Shown here piece after piece: positions 1 through 9,397 of a DNA stretch of 32,248 nt (its first letter is position 1; each line of letters starts with the position of its first letter). The DNA lies in NCBI GenBank assembly GCA_030917925.1, contig JAUPTV010000009.1:1-32248 (forward strand), read 5' to 3'. The notes beneath the pieces are model-generated. The model saw nothing but the letters and a program-made list of their open reading frames with translations, had not been told where the DNA came from and did no database searches. The stretch comes from Pseudomonadota bacterium. GTDB taxonomy: Bacteria; Pseudomonadota; Gammaproteobacteria; Competibacterales; Competibacteraceae. A program made the position numbers and the translations under genes.

Positions 1-289
1 CGTACTGCTGCAATTGCCGCAGCGCCGCCTTCAAATCCTTATGCTTGCCCTTGTATTCCCAGGCGAAGCAATGCCGCCGCCAGACATCCGCCCAACCATC
101 GCCGCCGCCGGTCTTCTTTGCACCCTTCTCGAAGGTGAACCACTCGCCACGCGGGTCTTCCTCCAGGGGCGGTTTCAGGCCCAGCAACCCACACAGGGCA
201 ATGAAATGACTCTGGGAACCGCTGCGCTCGGTGAGCGTACTCTCGCGGCACATCCGGATGAATTCGGCAATTTCAGCAGGGGTGCTCAT
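1..289 (-). CDS. MmeI-like type IIL/IIG restriction-modification protein, N-terminal fragment
   Basis: The start codon is the ATG at 289 on the minus strand, preceded by a GAGGAA ribosome-binding site; the gene leaves the left edge after 96 codons. The visible part resembles the N-terminal domain of MmeI-type enzymes, which fuse an endonuclease and an adenine methyltransferase in one chain. The segment WRRHCFAWEYKGKHKDL is typical of this group. Asp68, Glu78 and Lys80 form a D-X9-E-X-K arrangement, which as I recall is the MmeI nuclease motif, so the nuclease may be intact. The methyltransferase motifs and target-recognition domain lie outside the window, so function and specificity cannot be confirmed. 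It is transcribed divergently from the sulfate-binding protein gene. A methyltransferase-only relative is the main alternative. Confidence 0.7.
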   Translation of the reverse strand, partial: MSTPAEIAEFIRMCRESTLTERSGSQSHFIALCGLLGLKPPLEEDPRGEWFTFEKGAKKTGGGDGWADVWRRHCFAWEYKGKHKDLKAALRQLQQY

Positions 290-360
290 CAGCGTGGTTC
301 CTCAATTCAGATCATTGTTCGGGTTGCTTATCTGCAACGCCGATAAGCAATGCTGTTTTG

Positions 361-381
361 TTTATTTAACTTATAAATAAA
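361..381. promoter_or_regulatory. AT-rich perfect inverted repeat between divergent genes
   Basis: TTTATTTA and TAAATAAA form 8-bp perfect arms around a 5-bp spacer (361-368 and 374-381). The site lies between the start of the restriction-modification gene (289, minus) and the sulfate-binding protein (427, plus). It is placed where an operator or promoter element for either gene would be. LysR-type regulators such as CysB bind AT-rich dyads, so CysB is a conceivable ligand, but nothing in the sequence proves this. Confidence 0.35.
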
Positions 382-426
382 TCGCTTGTATATTTCGTCA
401 GGTTATTAACTAATGGAGAACCCTCG

Positions 427-1440
427 ATGAAAAATGTTCGATTTTCCCGCACGCTATTTGCCTTGGCGCTGACTGTTGGCGTCTATACCTCTTCTTGGGC
501 GGAGACGACCTTGCTGAATGTCTCTTACGATCCGACCCGCGAACTCTATCAGGACTTCAACGCCGCTTTCATCAAGCACTGGAAGGCGCAAACTGGGGAA
601 ACTGTGACCATCCAGCAATCGCATGGCGGGGCGGGCAAGCAGGCGCGGGCGGTGATCGATGGTCTGGAAGCCGATGTGGTGACCTTGGCGCTGGCCTACG
701 ATATCGACGCCATCGCTGAAAGAGCGAAGCTGATTCCCAAAGATTGGCAGGCGCGGCTGCCGAATAACAGTTCACCCTATACCTCAACCATCGTGTTTCT
801 AGTTCGCAAGGGCAATCCCAAAGCCATCAAGGACTGGAATGATCTGGTGAAGCCGGGCGTCTCGGTCATTACCCCGAACCCGAAAACTTCGGGCGGGGCG
901 CGCTGGAATTATTTAGCCGCCTGGGGCTATGCCCTGAAACAACCAGGCAGCGATGACGCCAAAGCGCGTGATTTCGTCAACCGATTGTATAAAAACGTCA
1001 CGGTGCTGGACTCCGGGGCGCGGGGTTCCACCACCACCTTTGTCGAGCGTGGCATCGGCGATGTGTTCATTTCCTGGGAGAACGAGGCGTTTCTCGCGAC
1101 CAAAGAACTGGGACCGGACAAGTTCGAGATCGTGGTGCCGTCCCTGTCGGTTCTCGCCGAACCGCCGGTCACGGTGATTGATAAGGTCGTGGATAAGAAG
1201 GGTACGCGCAAGGTTGCCGAAGCCTATTTGCAATACCTCTACAGTGCCGAAGGTCAGGACTTGGCCGGCAAACACTACTACCGGCCGCGTGATCCGCAGG
1301 TCGCGGCCCAATACGCCAGTCAGTTTCCCAAGGTCAATCTTTTTACCATTGATGAGGTTTTCGGGGGCTGGCAGCAGGCGCAGAAAACCCACTTCAGTGA
1401 TGGCGGTTTTTTCGACCAGATCTATCAGCCCGGTCGCTAA
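427..1440 (+). CDS. sbp: Periplasmic sulfate-binding protein of an ABC transporter
   Basis: This 337-aa protein matches the Sbp/CysP family of sulfate/thiosulfate binding proteins in length and sequence. It has a Sec signal peptide ending near SSWA-ETT (about residue 25) and the family motif [18 protein letters not shown] directly after it. Further along are [12 protein letters not shown] and the [19 protein letters not shown] segment, part of the oxyanion-binding region. The start is set by GGAGAA eight bases upstream. It would deliver sulfate to a CysTWA permease that is not in this window. The CysB-type regulator gene follows after 56 bp on the same strand, fitting control by sulfur status. 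Sbp versus CysP cannot be separated from sequence alone. Confidence 0.93.
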   Translation: MKNVRFSRTLFALALTVGVYTSSWAETTLLNVSYDPTRELYQDFNAAFIKHWKAQTGETVTIQQSHGGAGKQARAVIDGLEADVVTLALAYDIDAIAERAKLIPKDWQARLPNNSSPYTSTIVFLVRKGNPKAIKDWNDLVKPGVSVITPNPKTSGGARWNYLAAWGYALKQPGSDDAKARDFVNRLYKNVTVLDSGARGSTTTFVERGIGDVFISWENEAFLATKELGPDKFEIVVPSLSVLAEPPVTVIDKVVDKKGTRKVAEAYLQYLYSAEGQDLAGKHYYRPRDPQVAAQYASQFPKVNLFTIDEVFGGWQQAQKTHFSDGGFFDQIYQPGR

Positions 1441-1496
1441 ACGCTGTACACCCGGAATCCAGTCCTGAACCGCCCAATGGAATCGGAGTGATTGCT

Positions 1497-2474
1497 ATGA
1501 ATTTCCAGCAACTGCGCATTGTGCAGGAAGCGGTCCGCTGCAACTTTAACCTCACCGAGGTCGCCAACGCATTGTTCACCTCGCAGTCCGGGGTGAGCAA
1601 GCACATCAAGGATCTGGAAGATGAACTGGGCGTCGAGTTGTTTGTCCGGCGCGGCAAGCGGTTCCTGGGCTTGACCGAGCCGGGCAAGGAATTGATCAAG
1701 ATCGTCAAGCGCCTGTTGCTGGACGCCAACAATATCCGCCAACTGGCCGCGCAATTTTCCCATAGTGATCAAGGTCAACTCTGCATCGCTACGACACACA
1801 CCCAGGCCCGTTATGCATTGCCGCCGATTGTGGGGCGGTTCAAGGCGGCGTTCCCTAAGGTCCATCTGGTTCTGCGCCAGGGCGATCCGGCGGAAATCGC
1901 CGCGTTATTGCTGTCCGGGGAAGCCGATATCGGCATTGCGACCGAGACGCTGGCCGATGTCGCTGAACTGGCGACCTTTCCCTTCTACAACTGGTGTCAT
2001 GCTGTGATTGTTCCGGAGACTCACCCACTGGCCGCAACAGCCCCGCTGACGCTGGAGGCGATAGCCGAATACCCGATTATCACCTACCACGAAGGCTTCA
2101 CTGGGCGCACCCGGATTGATGCGGCCTTCGCCCAGGCCGGACTCGTGCCCGATATCGTGATTTCCGCCCTGGACGCCGATGTGATCAAGACCTATGTGGA
2201 ACTGGGACTGGGCATCGGTATCATCGCTGCCATGGCCTACCACCCCAGCCGCGATACGGGACTGCGGCTGCTCGACAGTGCGCATTTGTTTCAGAACAAT
2301 ACGGCCTGGATCGCCGTCCATCGGGGGCACTACCTGAGAAACTTTGCGGTTCAGTTCATCGAACTGTGTAACCCCGCCCTCAACGAACCCATCATACGCG
2401 GCGTTGCTTCGCTACCGGGTAGCAGCCAGCCACTGGCGTACACTGAGGTGTTCGAAGACGGTGCCGGGATCTAG
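1497..2474 (+). CDS. cysB: CysB-family LysR-type transcriptional regulator
   Basis: This 325-aa protein aligns throughout with CysB/Cbl. Residues about 1-60 form the LysR winged helix-turn-helix (TEVANALFTSQSGVSKHIKDLEDELG). The effector-binding domain carries the CysB signatures CIATTHTQARYALP, GEADIGIATE, YPIITYHEGFTGR and ALDADVIKTYVELGLGIGIIA. These residues bind O-/N-acetylserine or sulfate in the known family. A GTG at 1488 is in frame, but CGGAG at 1484-1488 is well spaced for the ATG at 1497, which I chose. It follows the sulfate-binding protein gene on the same strand and probably regulates it and other cysteine-biosynthesis genes. It ends 18 bp from the convergent PPK1 gene. Confidence in the family is high; CysB versus Cbl is less certain. 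Confidence 0.92.
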   Translation: MNFQQLRIVQEAVRCNFNLTEVANALFTSQSGVSKHIKDLEDELGVELFVRRGKRFLGLTEPGKELIKIVKRLLLDANNIRQLAAQFSHSDQGQLCIATTHTQARYALPPIVGRFKAAFPKVHLVLRQGDPAEIAALLLSGEADIGIATETLADVAELATFPFYNWCHAVIVPETHPLAATAPLTLEAIAEYPIITYHEGFTGRTRIDAAFAQAGLVPDIVISALDADVIKTYVELGLGIGIIAAMAYHPSRDTGLRLLDSAHLFQNNTAWIAVHRGHYLRNFAVQFIELCNPALNEPIIRGVASLPGSSQPLAYTEVFEDGAGI

Positions 2475-2492
2475 TCGTGCGGGCGTCAACGC

Positions 2493-4754
2493 TCAACCCA
2501 ACGCCCGACGGGCGATGCCTTTGGGTTTGCGTTTCTTCAACCGCAGCGCTTCCTTTTGTCGCCGTTCGGCCAACTCGATCATGATTTGCTGCGTCCCGCG
2601 TGGATCATCGCCCTCGCCCGGCGTCCGCTGGAGATAACTGCCATCCGGTTGCATCTCCCAGGCGCTGCGCCGGTCATTGAGTTGCACATCCAGAATCTGT
2701 CGCAATTCCCGCTGTAATTCCGGGGTGTCCACCGGCGCGACCACCTCGACCCGGCTTTCCAGATTGCGTTTCATGCAGTCAGCGGAACCAATAAAGTACT
2801 CTTCATTGCCCCCATTGCGGAAATGGAAAATCCGCGTGTGTTCCAGGAACCGCCCGACAATGCTGATGACCCGCACCGTATCGGAAATGCCCGGAATACC
2901 CGGTCGCAACCGGCAAGTGTCGCGCACGATCAGATCAACCTTGACGCCCATCTGAGCCGCCCGGTACAGCGCCGCCGTCACTTCCTTATCCTCCAGTGCA
3001 TTCATTTTGAACTGGATCAGCGCGGGCTTACCAGCCTTAGCGTGACTGATCTCCCGGTCAATCTTCGCCAGCAGCGCCGGTTTCAGCACCTTGGGCGCGG
3101 GCAGCAGCTTGCGGTAATTGCGCTTGGGAACGTAGCCGGTAGTCAAATAGTTGAACAACTCGGTTAAGTCCTCACCGATCACCGGATCACAGGTCAGCAT
3201 ACCCAGATCGCTGTACATACGGGCGGTGCCGGAGTGATAGTTGCCGGTGCCGATATGAGCATAGCGGCGCAGACCGTTGAAGTCGCGGCGCACGACGAGA
3301 ATCACCTTGCTGTGGGTTTTCAACCCGACCACGCCATAAGTGACGTGAATGCCAGCCTCTTCCAACCGGTTCGCCCAGCGGATATTAGCCGCTTCGTCAA
3401 ACCGCGCTTTCAATTCCACGACGACTGCGACCTGCTTGTCATTTTGCGCGGCGTCAATCAGATATTCGATGATCTTGGAATCTTCCGAGGTGCGATACAG
3501 GGTCATCTTGATCGCCAGCACCTTGGGGTCCAGGCTGGCTTCCAGCACAAACCGTTCGACCGAAGTTGCAAAGGATTCATAGGGATGCTGCAACAGAATC
3601 GGCCCGGTTTCGCGGATGATGTGGAAGATATTGCGCTTGTCGTTCAGCTTGGGATGGTCGAGGGGATGGTGTGAGGGATCATGCAGATCAGGCCGGTTAA
3701 TGGCGACGATCTGGAACAGATCCTTCAAAGCCATCATGCCGTCCACTTCAAACACTTCATTAGCCTCATCCAGCCCCAGTTCCGCGGCCAGCATACCGCG
3801 ATGGGTCGGATCCATATTCTTTTCTACCTCCAGCCGAACGATGGGTGCCACCTTGCGTTCTCGCAGTTCCGATTCAATCATCACCAGTAAATCATCAGCC
3901 TGATCTTCGGCGCGTTCAGTAATTGCGTTGCGGGTGACGCGAAACAATTCGCAGGCTTCAATGACCATGCCCGGAAACAGCAGATCCATGTTGTTGGCCA
4001 TGACATCTTCCAGCGGCACATACAGCTCCTCATCGCTGACCTTGAGGAAACGTGAAATGCCCGAACCAATGGGCACCTTGATCCGCGCCAGACCGCTGGC
4101 GTCGTCATTGGCGTAGTGGACCGTCACCAGTAAATTGAGCGACAGATTGGAAATGAACGGGAAAGGATGGGCCGGGTCCATGGTCTGCGGCGTGACCAGC
4201 GGGAAGATGTTGCGGATATAGTAGTCCCGCATCAACTTGCGCTCGTCATCGGACAGCCGCTTGTAGCTGCGCAGCCGGATGCCCTGCGCCTTGAGTAACT
4301 CATGCAGATGAGATGCCAGTATCCGTTGCTGTTCAACGATATCGCGCACGACGGCCAGACATTCGCTTAACTGTTGCTCGGGACTGCGGCCATCGACGGA
4401 CAGTTCCCGCACGCGGGCACCAATCTGTTGTTTGAGTCCGCCGAGGCGCTTCATGAAAAATTCGTTGAGGTTGGTGCTGACAATGGCCAGAAACTTGATC
4501 CGCTCCAGCAAGGGCGTGCGTTCATCCTGGGCTTCATGGAGCACGCGCTGGTTAAACGCCAGCCAGGTTAATTCCCGGTTCAAATACCATTCGGGCGCAT
4601 TGGGATCAAAGACCGGTGGGGCGGGTTCCGGCGTAGATTCCGGTGCCGGTTCCGGAGTTGTCGCCTCAGCAGGAGACTCACTGGCCCGCTTGTTGCGCGG
4701 TCGGGCAGGGGTGGATTCGGCTTCCTGGACAGGAGCCTGGATGGGGTCAGTCAT
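2493..4754 (-). CDS. ppk1: Polyphosphate kinase 1
   Basis: PPK1 reversibly transfers the gamma phosphate of ATP to polyphosphate. The protein (753 aa) has the full family architecture: the N-terminal domain from about residue 50 (WYLNRELTWLAFNQRVL), a middle domain, and two phospholipase D-like domains. The catalytic histidine sits in GLKTHSK (His481), and the second conserved histidine region is HTRIFHFRNGGNEEYFIGSADCMKRNLE. An unusual Pro/Glu/Ala-rich extension of about 45 residues precedes the conserved core and is probably disordered. A GTG at 4763 is in frame, but AAGG spacing favours the ATG at 4754. It lies 38 bp downstream of the polyphosphate:AMP phosphotransferase gene on the same strand, so the two are probably co-transcribed. 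No clear Pho box was seen upstream of the pair. Confidence 0.96.
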   Translation of the reverse strand: MTDPIQAPVQEAESTPARPRNKRASESPAEATTPEPAPESTPEPAPPVFDPNAPEWYLNRELTWLAFNQRVLHEAQDERTPLLERIKFLAIVSTNLNEFFMKRLGGLKQQIGARVRELSVDGRSPEQQLSECLAVVRDIVEQQRILASHLHELLKAQGIRLRSYKRLSDDERKLMRDYYIRNIFPLVTPQTMDPAHPFPFISNLSLNLLVTVHYANDDASGLARIKVPIGSGISRFLKVSDEELYVPLEDVMANNMDLLFPGMVIEACELFRVTRNAITERAEDQADDLLVMIESELRERKVAPIVRLEVEKNMDPTHRGMLAAELGLDEANEVFEVDGMMALKDLFQIVAINRPDLHDPSHHPLDHPKLNDKRNIFHIIRETGPILLQHPYESFATSVERFVLEASLDPKVLAIKMTLYRTSEDSKIIEYLIDAAQNDKQVAVVVELKARFDEAANIRWANRLEEAGIHVTYGVVGLKTHSKVILVVRRDFNGLRRYAHIGTGNYHSGTARMYSDLGMLTCDPVIGEDLTELFNYLTTGYVPKRNYRKLLPAPKVLKPALLAKIDREISHAKAGKPALIQFKMNALEDKEVTAALYRAAQMGVKVDLIVRDTCRLRPGIPGISDTVRVISIVGRFLEHTRIFHFRNGGNEEYFIGSADCMKRNLESRVEVVAPVDTPELQRELRQILDVQLNDRRSAWEMQPDGSYLQRTPGEGDDPRGTQQIMIELAERRQKEALRLKKRKPKGIARRALG

Positions 4755-4792
4755 GATCGTCACGCCTTGGGCTAAAATAGGTAGTCGTTTGT

Positions 4793-6292
4793 TCAGTTTC
4801 CGGCCAGCGCGGATTCCAGCCGTTCACACAGCGTCCGCAACACTTCGATACGCGCATGGCGTTTGTCGTTCGCGGCAACCAGCGTCCATGGAGCCTGACG
4901 GGTGCTGGTGCGCTCCACCAGGTCATTAACCGCCAGTTCGTAATCGGCCCAGCGCTCGCGGTTGCGCCAGTCTTCGTCGGTCAGTTTCCAGGCTTTGTAG
5001 GCAATCTGTTCGCGTTCCTGGAACCGTCGCAACTGCTCATCCGGGGTGATGTGCAGCCAGAATTTCAGTAACACGATGCCGCGCTCCACCAACTGCGCCT
5101 CGAAGTCGTTGATCTCGGCATAGGCGCGCTGCCATTCGCGGGTGCGGGCGAACCCTTCGATGCGCTCCACCAGGACGCGCCCATACCAACTGCGGTCATA
5201 AATGGTGACGCGGCCCGCCCGTGGCAAATGTCGCCAGAATCGCCAGAGATAGTTGTGCGCGGCTTCTTCATCAGTCGGCGCGGCGACTTGAATCACCTGA
5301 TAATCGCGGGCGTCCAGGGCGGCGGTGATGCGGCGGATACTGCCGCCCTTGCCCGCGGCGTCCCAACCCTCGAAGACCAGCAGCGTCGATACTTTCTTGT
5401 CGCGGGCGGTGCGTTGTAATTGATTGAGTTTAGCCTGGTAACGTTTCAGTTCCGTGTCATAGACGTCTTTAGCCAAGGTTTTTTCCATCTCCAGTCGGGA
5501 CAGAATCGTCACCGTCGGCAGTCCCCCAGTGTCCAGAGGCGTCGGTTTCTTCTCACCATTGCTGCTGAGGGCTGGTGCTTTGGACTCGTCCAACCGGAAG
5601 CGAATCGCATCGCGGATGGCCGTCGCTACGGCAACACTGCGATAGCGCTCGTCGTAACCTTCGACAATCTTCCATGGGGCCAGTCCGGTGCTGGTCTTCA
5701 TAATGGTTCGTTCAGCGGCGGCGATGAACCGGTCGTACATTTCCCAGTGCTGCCAATCGCGTTTGGAAATCCGCCAGTGCAGCAGTGGATTTTTCTCCAG
5801 TTTGCGCAACCGGTCTTTCTGGGCGTCCTTGGAGAGATGCATCCAGAATTTCAAAATCAGTGCACCATCATCGGCCAGAGTCTGTTCGAAGGTCTTGATT
5901 CGTTCCAGCCGCTCGTCAAAGCTGGCCAGATCATTCCGGTCAAAGACGCGATCCAGGATCGGCATGGAATACCAGGAGCTGAGGAACAGACCAATGCGGC
6001 CTTTGGGGGGCAGATCCCGCCAGAAGCGCCAGTATTCCGGCCGGTCGCGCTCCTCGTCTGACGGTTCGCCGAAGGCGCGAGTCATTAGCCAGCGCGAGTC
6101 CAGCCACTCATGCAGCTTGTTGACGGTTTCGCCCTTGCCCGCGCCATCGACTCCGGCAAACACGACAATGACGGGAAACGGGGCTTTGCGTAATTCCATC
6201 TGCATCATCAGCAATTCTTCCCGCAACTGGGAAACTTGCAGGTGATAGTCTTCTTTCGGCAGCTTGCGTTGCAGTTCGGCAGTTCTGAACAT
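4793..6292 (-). CDS. pap: Polyphosphate:AMP phosphotransferase, two-domain PPK2 protein
   Basis: This 499-aa protein contains two fused PPK2 domains. In characterised relatives this architecture transfers phosphate from polyphosphate to AMP, giving ADP. Domain 1 has a Walker A-like loop, GVDGAGKGET (47-56). Its second catalytic motif reads LSSWYSMP (104-111), so the usual Asp-Arg is replaced by Ser-Ser. Domain 2 has both GWDAAGKGGS (309-318) and the canonical YDRSWYGR (365-372). Domain 2 is therefore the likely catalytic unit and domain 1 is probably degenerate. The ATG at 6292 has a GAGG seven bases upstream, better than the in-frame ATG at 6310. It is the first gene of the pap-ppk1 pair and is divergent from a lytic transglycosylase gene. 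Confidence 0.93.
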   Translation of the reverse strand: MFRTAELQRKLPKEDYHLQVSQLREELLMMQMELRKAPFPVIVVFAGVDGAGKGETVNKLHEWLDSRWLMTRAFGEPSDEERDRPEYWRFWRDLPPKGRIGLFLSSWYSMPILDRVFDRNDLASFDERLERIKTFEQTLADDGALILKFWMHLSKDAQKDRLRKLEKNPLLHWRISKRDWQHWEMYDRFIAAAERTIMKTSTGLAPWKIVEGYDERYRSVAVATAIRDAIRFRLDESKAPALSSNGEKKPTPLDTGGLPTVTILSRLEMEKTLAKDVYDTELKRYQAKLNQLQRTARDKKVSTLLVFEGWDAAGKGGSIRRITAALDARDYQVIQVAAPTDEEAAHNYLWRFWRHLPRAGRVTIYDRSWYGRVLVERIEGFARTREWQRAYAEINDFEAQLVERGIVLLKFWLHITPDEQLRRFQEREQIAYKAWKLTDEDWRNRERWADYELAVNDLVERTSTRQAPWTLVAANDKRHARIEVLRTLCERLESALAGN

Positions 6293-6493
6293 AGTGATCC
6301 TCGCGGGCATGAATACCGGACAGGCGCTGAAAAAGCCGGCAGCGGGTGAGCGTCCTGTCAGGGATTACAGCCGCCCAGTTTGGTGTTAATCTTAATCCAG
6401 TTGACCGACATACGCTCGACTCTCCCGCTTGAGTCCCAACGGCCTCCCGACCGTAGAAAAAGACCAAGTTAATGATAAATAAAGGAGAAACTA

Positions 6494-7438
6494 ATGAAGC
6501 GGCGACTTTTGGCCGGTCTGATGTTCATTTTGATTCCCGTACTGTTAGCGCTGTCCAGCCCCGTCCATGCAGATATTTACGCTTTTGTGGACAAAAACGG
6601 GGTGCGGCATCTCAGTAATGTACCTAACGATCCGCGTTATAAACTGGTGATGCGCACCCCCGCCTACAGCAAGCAAGCCGCTATCCCCTCCAGTTATGCG
6701 CCCATCAATCTCCACGGCGGCGTGACCATTACCCCGCGCAACTATGCGCAAAGAGCTGCCGGGATCAAACCGCGTCGGGTGAATGAACAGAACCGCCAGC
6801 GGTTCGCTGCCGACGTCAATCGCATTGCCGCCTATCACCGTTTGGAACCGGCGCTGCTCCATGCCGTGATTAGCGCTGAATCTTCCTACAATCCCTGGGC
6901 GGTTTCTCCCAAGGGTGCCATGGGCCTGATGCAACTTATGCCCGGCACCGCTGAACGGTTCGGCGTTAGCAATCCCTATGATCCGGTCGCCAATATGAAC
7001 GGCGGCGCTCGTTATCTGCGCTGGTTGCTGGATCGGTTCAACGACACACGCCTGGCGGTCGCCGCCTACAATGCCGGGGAAGGCGCGGTGCAGAAATATG
7101 GTAACCAGATCCCGCCTTATCAGGAAACCCAGACTTATGTGGTGCGCGTGCTGGATTTCTACCAGCGTTATCGCATGGGTCCTTACAACACCGGGGCCGT
7201 AGCGATGAACGCCGGTTCCGGGGTCAACCGGGGCGCTGGCGGCATCACGATTATCACCCCGCGCACCAGTGGCCGAAATGCGGTCACGCAGGTCACCAAC
7301 TCCGGGCGTCCCGGCGCAACCCCGGCACCCCGCACTTATCTGACCCCAACCGGCGACCGAGTGATTGTGGGCAACAGTTCGGGTAATCGCAGCACGGTTC
7401 GCTCGCTGACGAACACGCCCTCATTCGGCAACCGGTAG
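6494..7438 (+). CDS. Exported lytic transglycosylase with DUF4124-like N-terminus
   Basis: The 314-aa protein has a Sec signal peptide ending near VHA-DIYA (about residue 27). A DUF4124-like stretch follows (IYAFVDKNGVRHLSN), then an SLT/goose-type lysozyme domain at about 105-225. The catalytic glutamate is Glu129 in AESSYNPWAVSPKGAMGLMQLMPGTA, and YNAGEGAVQKYG closes the fold. It would cleave the peptidoglycan MurNAc-GlcNAc bond with formation of 1,6-anhydro-MurNAc, in the periplasm. The C-terminal 90 residues are Gly/Thr/Asn-rich and probably flexible. AAAGGAG eight bases upstream supports the start. It is 20 bp from the Slt gene and the two probably form an operon. Confidence 0.9.
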   Translation: MKRRLLAGLMFILIPVLLALSSPVHADIYAFVDKNGVRHLSNVPNDPRYKLVMRTPAYSKQAAIPSSYAPINLHGGVTITPRNYAQRAAGIKPRRVNEQNRQRFAADVNRIAAYHRLEPALLHAVISAESSYNPWAVSPKGAMGLMQLMPGTAERFGVSNPYDPVANMNGGARYLRWLLDRFNDTRLAVAAYNAGEGAVQKYGNQIPPYQETQTYVVRVLDFYQRYRMGPYNTGAVAMNAGSGVNRGAGGITIITPRTSGRNAVTQVTNSGRPGATPAPRTYLTPTGDRVIVGNSSGNRSTVRSLTNTPSFGNR

Positions 7439-7458
7439 CCGGCAACGGAGAGTTGGTC

Positions 7459-9396
7459 GTGCATCGCGGAATAGGGTTACTGGCGGGCCTGTTGGCCATC
7501 AGCATCGGCGGCGACGTCGGTGCGACGGCATCGCTGCAACACCGCCGGGAAGCCTTTCAGATCGCTGAGCAATCCCTGCGAAACGGAACGCAGGTGGATG
7601 ACACTGCGCTGCGTGATTACCCCCTCTATCCGTATTTGCGTTACCAGGATTTAACCCGCCGACTGGCGACCGTTCCTGCCGCTGAAGTGCGGGAGTTCCT
7701 CCAAACCTGGGCCGATATGCCGCTGGCCGGTCCCCTGCGCACCGCCTGGTTGCGACAACTCGTCCGTACCCGGCGTTGGGATGATTATCTGCGCGATGCG
7801 ATTCCGGGGCGTGAACCAACGCTGGAATGCTGGCGTCGGCAGGCGTTGTTGAATACCGGGCAGCGCGATGCCGCCTTGCAGGATTTTGCGGCGCTCTGGT
7901 TGCGCGGCAGTTCACTCCCCAATGCCTGTGATCCAGTAATTGCTGTTTGGCAAACCCAGGGCCAGCCTTCCCCGGAATTGCGCTGGCAGCGGTTCGCGCT
8001 GGCGATGACCAGTGGTGATGCCGGACTGACCCGCTTTCTGCGGACGGAGATGGCGGCCGCCGATCAGAGGTTCGCGGATGCCTGGCTGGCGGTCGCGGAT
8101 GATCCGGAGCTGATTCTGGATGCCGCGCGGTTCAAAGCGGATGATCCACGCACTCCCGTCATTCTGGCCGATGGGTTGCGCCGCTGGCTGCGCCGCGATG
8201 CGCTGGCGGCAGCAGCAGCGCTGGATGCGTTGAAAGCGCGTGACGCGACCCTGATTCCCGCCCTGGCCGACGTGGAACGGCAGTTGGCGTTATGGATCGC
8301 CAGTGATTATCACCCGACGTCCATGACGCGGTTGCGGGCCTTGCCGGAAGCGGTTGTTGACCAGGATGTGCGGGAATGGCGGATTCGAGTCGGATTGCGG
8401 CAGAGCGATTGGGCCGGCGTCCTCAGCGAAATTGAGGCCATGCCGCCAGAGGGCCGCGATAGTCCGCGCTGGCAATACTGGCGGGGGCGGGCGCTGGAGG
8501 CGCTGGGTCGTAGCGAAGAAGCGCGTTCGGCGTATCAACGCATCGCGGGCCAGCGCGATTATCACGGATTTCTCGCTGCCGACCGGTTGGGTGTTGCTTA
8601 TACGATAACGGACACGCCGCTGGACATTCCGGCGACGGTTCTGGATAGCCTGTTGGCCAGTTCGCCGGGTCTGCAACGGGCGCAGGAGTTATATATTCTG
8701 GGCCGTCAAGCCGAGGCGGAAGTGGAATGGCGGTCCGCGACCCGAATGTTCAATCAGGCCACGCTGCAACAGGCAGCGCGGCTGGCTCATCGTTGGGAAT
8801 GGCGCTATCAGGCGATTGTCACTGTGGCCCGTGCCGAACATTGGGATGATTTGGAACTGCGCTTTCCGCTGGCCTACCGTGACCGGGTGCTGGCCAGTGC
8901 GGGCGCGGAGTCGCCGGTCGATCCGGCCTGGGTGTATGCGGTCATTCGCCAGGAAAGCAGTTTCCGGCCCGACGCCCGCTCGCCGGTAGGGGCATTGGGG
9001 TTGATGCAACTGATGCCGGCTACCGGTCAGCAAATCGCCCGGGACTTGCGAGAAGCGAATCCGCCCAATCTGCTGCAACCCGACATCAACATTCGTTACG
9101 GCGCTTATTATTTGCAACAGATTTTGCAGCGGTTACAGAACCATCCGGTGTTGGCGACCGCCGCCTATAACGCCGGTCCGAATAAAGTCGCGCAATGGTT
9201 GCCCGCCGGCGATCCATCGCCTGCGGATGTCTGGGCGGAAACCATTCCTTATCGGGAAACGCGAGCCTATGTGCAGCGGGTCATGGAATATGCGGTGGTT
9301 TACCGGTTTTTGCTCGGGTTGCAGAGTGCGGAAACGACTTTGAGCGCCCAGATGAAGCCGGTGTTACCGGAGTCGGCTGGCGGCGCTTCGGGTTAG
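7459..9396 (+). CDS. slt: Soluble lytic murein transglycosylase (Slt70 family)
   Basis: This 645-aa protein matches Slt70 in length and layout: a signal peptide, a long alpha-helical superhelical region (about 30-470), and a C-terminal SLT domain. The catalytic Glu499 lies in YAVIRQESSFRPDARSPVGA, followed by LGLMQLMPATG and AAYNAGPNKVAQW. It degrades peptidoglycan in the periplasm to anhydromuropeptides. The start is non-AUG. A TTG at 7453 is in frame but directly abuts the GGAGAG at 7447-7452, whereas the GTG at 7459 has normal spacing, so 7459 is preferred. Two transglycosylases in tandem suggests shared expression. The gene ends one base before the convergent carbonic anhydrase gene. Confidence 0.93.
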   Translation: MHRGIGLLAGLLAISIGGDVGATASLQHRREAFQIAEQSLRNGTQVDDTALRDYPLYPYLRYQDLTRRLATVPAAEVREFLQTWADMPLAGPLRTAWLRQLVRTRRWDDYLRDAIPGREPTLECWRRQALLNTGQRDAALQDFAALWLRGSSLPNACDPVIAVWQTQGQPSPELRWQRFALAMTSGDAGLTRFLRTEMAAADQRFADAWLAVADDPELILDAARFKADDPRTPVILADGLRRWLRRDALAAAAALDALKARDATLIPALADVERQLALWIASDYHPTSMTRLRALPEAVVDQDVREWRIRVGLRQSDWAGVLSEIEAMPPEGRDSPRWQYWRGRALEALGRSEEARSAYQRIAGQRDYHGFLAADRLGVAYTITDTPLDIPATVLDSLLASSPGLQRAQELYILGRQAEAEVEWRSATRMFNQATLQQAARLAHRWEWRYQAIVTVARAEHWDDLELRFPLAYRDRVLASAGAESPVDPAWVYAVIRQESSFRPDARSPVGALGLMQLMPATGQQIARDLREANPPNLLQPDINIRYGAYYLQQILQRLQNHPVLATAAYNAGPNKVAQWLPAGDPSPADVWAETIPYRETRAYVQRVMEYAVVYRFLLGLQSAETTLSAQMKPVLPESAGGASG

Positions 9397-9397
9397 C

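Noticed and set aside
6300-6493. Pho box for the polyphosphate genes
   Set aside because: No convincing pair of CTGTCAT-like direct repeats with the right spacing was found between the divergent genes.
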